Positions 6,298 to 7,156 of a stretch of DNA of 7,156 bases are shown in pieces. The translations under genes were made by a program, and so were the position numbers. The stretch is taken from positions 1 through 7,156 of the forward strand of contig NZEE01000098.1 in NCBI GenBank assembly GCA_002688965.1, written 5' to 3'. The first letter of the stretch is position 1; the number at the start of each line of letters is the position of its first letter. A model generated the notes under the pieces. That model had not been told where the DNA came from, made no database searches, and was given only the letters and a program-made list of their open reading frames with translations. The DNA comes from an archaeon (GTDB lineage Archaea; Aenigmatarchaeota; Aenigmatarchaeia; GW2011-AR5; GCA-2688965).

Positions 6298-7156
6298 TGA
6301 TCAAAATGACATTTGTGATACCAAGTAGAAATAATTTAGAATTATTAAAACTTGCATATAAATCAATAAGAAGGCTCAAAGGTGAACATGATATATTGGT
6401 ATTAAATGATGCTAGTGTTGATGGAACTGGTGAATGGTTGGATTCGCTTGAAGATAGTAATTTAGTTATTCACACTAATCCAGGACCAGATAGAGTTGGT
6501 ATAGTTGGTATGTTTGATAAGGGCATTGAAATGGCAAGAACTGATATAATATTTGCATTTCATTCTGATATGGTAGCTGGAACTAATTTAGATGTAAATA
6601 TATTAGAACATTTAGAGAGAGGTAAGGTAGTTAGTGCTACAAGAATAGAACCACCACTACATCCACCTGGACCAGAAAAGATAATTCATAATTTTGGAAT
6701 TGAACCTGAAGAGTTTTTGGGATATGATTGGGATAATCAAAATGTTGGGTTTGAAAAAGATAAAACAACAGAAGGCATATTTGCACCCTGGTGTATGTAT
6801 AAAGAAGACTTTCAATCTATTGGTGGCCACGATAAACTATTTGCACCACAATCAAGAGAGGATTCAGATTTATTTAATAGATTTTTATTAAATGGTTATG
6901 AATTAATTCAAAGATGGGATGCATTAGTTTATCATTTTACAAGTCGTGGTAGTAGATTTAATAAATATGCGGGTGGAGATACAGGAAAGGATTCTCCAGA
7001 ATGGCAACAGACTAATCAAAAAAATATGAGAAACTTTATTCGTAAGTGGGGCCATATGGTAAAACATGATGAACATATGAAACCAATTATACCACCCAAA
7101 TATGATATTTGTTTTGTTGTTGATAAGTGTACACTTGAAATATTGGAAGCATTAGA
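6297..7156 (+). CDS. Family-2 glycosyltransferase (GT-A), 3' end outside window
   Basis: The frame opens at ATG 6297 and stays open to the window's last base (286 complete codons), so the gene continues beyond it. GGAGG at 6282-6286 lies ten bases upstream, and the start shares one base with the preceding stop (TAATG). A second Met four codons on (6306) is a less likely start. The domain is a clear GT-A fold of family 2: FVIPSRNN at 6-13, VLNDASVDGTGEW at 35-47, a DxD-like FHSDMVAG at 88-95 (Asp91), FAPWCMYKEDFQSIGG at 162-177, and the catalytic-base REDSD at 187-191 with VYHFTSRGSR at 211-220. After a proline-rich join near 264-268 the sequence KYDICFVVDKCTLEILEAL looks like the beginning of a second domain rather than a GT2 tail, so the full protein is probably multidomain. 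Likely role: transfer of a sugar from a nucleotide donor during glycan assembly; donor and acceptor unknown. Confidence 0.92.
   Translation, partial: MIKMTFVIPSRNNLELLKLAYKSIRRLKGEHDILVLNDASVDGTGEWLDSLEDSNLVIHTNPGPDRVGIVGMFDKGIEMARTDIIFAFHSDMVAGTNLDVNILEHLERGKVVSATRIEPPLHPPGPEKIIHNFGIEPEEFLGYDWDNQNVGFEKDKTTEGIFAPWCMYKEDFQSIGGHDKLFAPQSREDSDLFNRFLLNGYELIQRWDALVYHFTSRGSRFNKYAGGDTGKDSPEWQQTNQKNMRNFIRKWGHMVKHDEHMKPIIPPKYDICFVVDKCTLEILEAL

Noticed and set aside
6694..6891. Plus-strand open frame of 65 codons
   Set aside because: It is an alternative frame inside the family-2 glycosyltransferase, whose own frame is open from 6297 to the window end and carries the GT2 motifs.

Overview
The window is a compact, AT-rich stretch (roughly 30% GC by eye) in which every supported gene lies on the plus strand. 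Nine coding regions run almost end to end. Adjacent genes overlap by 1 to 34 bases or are separated by a few bases, and the only larger gap (4100-4251) also looks coding. Most starts have Shine-Dalgarno-like sequences, which points to a bacterium or a bacteriophage rather than a eukaryotic virus. The gene content is that of a surface-glycan (O-antigen, capsule or phage-encoded glycosylation) cassette. Base composition, tight packing and gene families resemble glycan cassettes of AT-rich marine bacteria and large marine tailed phages. No phage structural gene or chromosomal housekeeping gene is present to settle the host.

Layout: (1) 1-558, the 3' part of a sugar nucleotidyltransferase-HAD phosphatase fusion that begins before the window; (2) 555-1559, an NAD-dependent sugar epimerase/dehydratase; (3) 1562-2305, a glycosyltransferase-like protein of uncertain family; (4) 2302-3678, a HAD phosphatase/phosphomutase-nucleotidyltransferase fusion in the reverse domain order, with an internal Shine-Dalgarno and ATG before the second domain; (5) 3659-4099, a short glycerophosphodiesterase-like protein; (6) 4252-4773, a class I SAM methyltransferase whose real N-terminus appears to lie upstream and to be split by a frameshift at a G6A6 tract; (7) 4784-5692, a GT-B-like glycosyltransferase with a GTG start; (8) 5659-6297, an FkbM-family methyltransferase; (9) 6297-7156, a family-2 glycosyltransferase that continues past the window and has no stop inside it.

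Inferred joint role: the two HAD/nucleotidyltransferase fusions and the epimerase would make activated sugars or polyol/alcohol nucleotides, the glycosyltransferases (genes 7, 9 and probably 3) would assemble a glycan, and the two methyltransferases would decorate it. The phosphodiesterase-like protein is translationally linked to the second fusion and may act on a phosphodiester-containing intermediate or substituent. The most notable observations are the two fusions with opposite domain order, the internal start in gene 4, the likely frameshift in gene 6, and strong composition differences between genes that suggest mosaic assembly.
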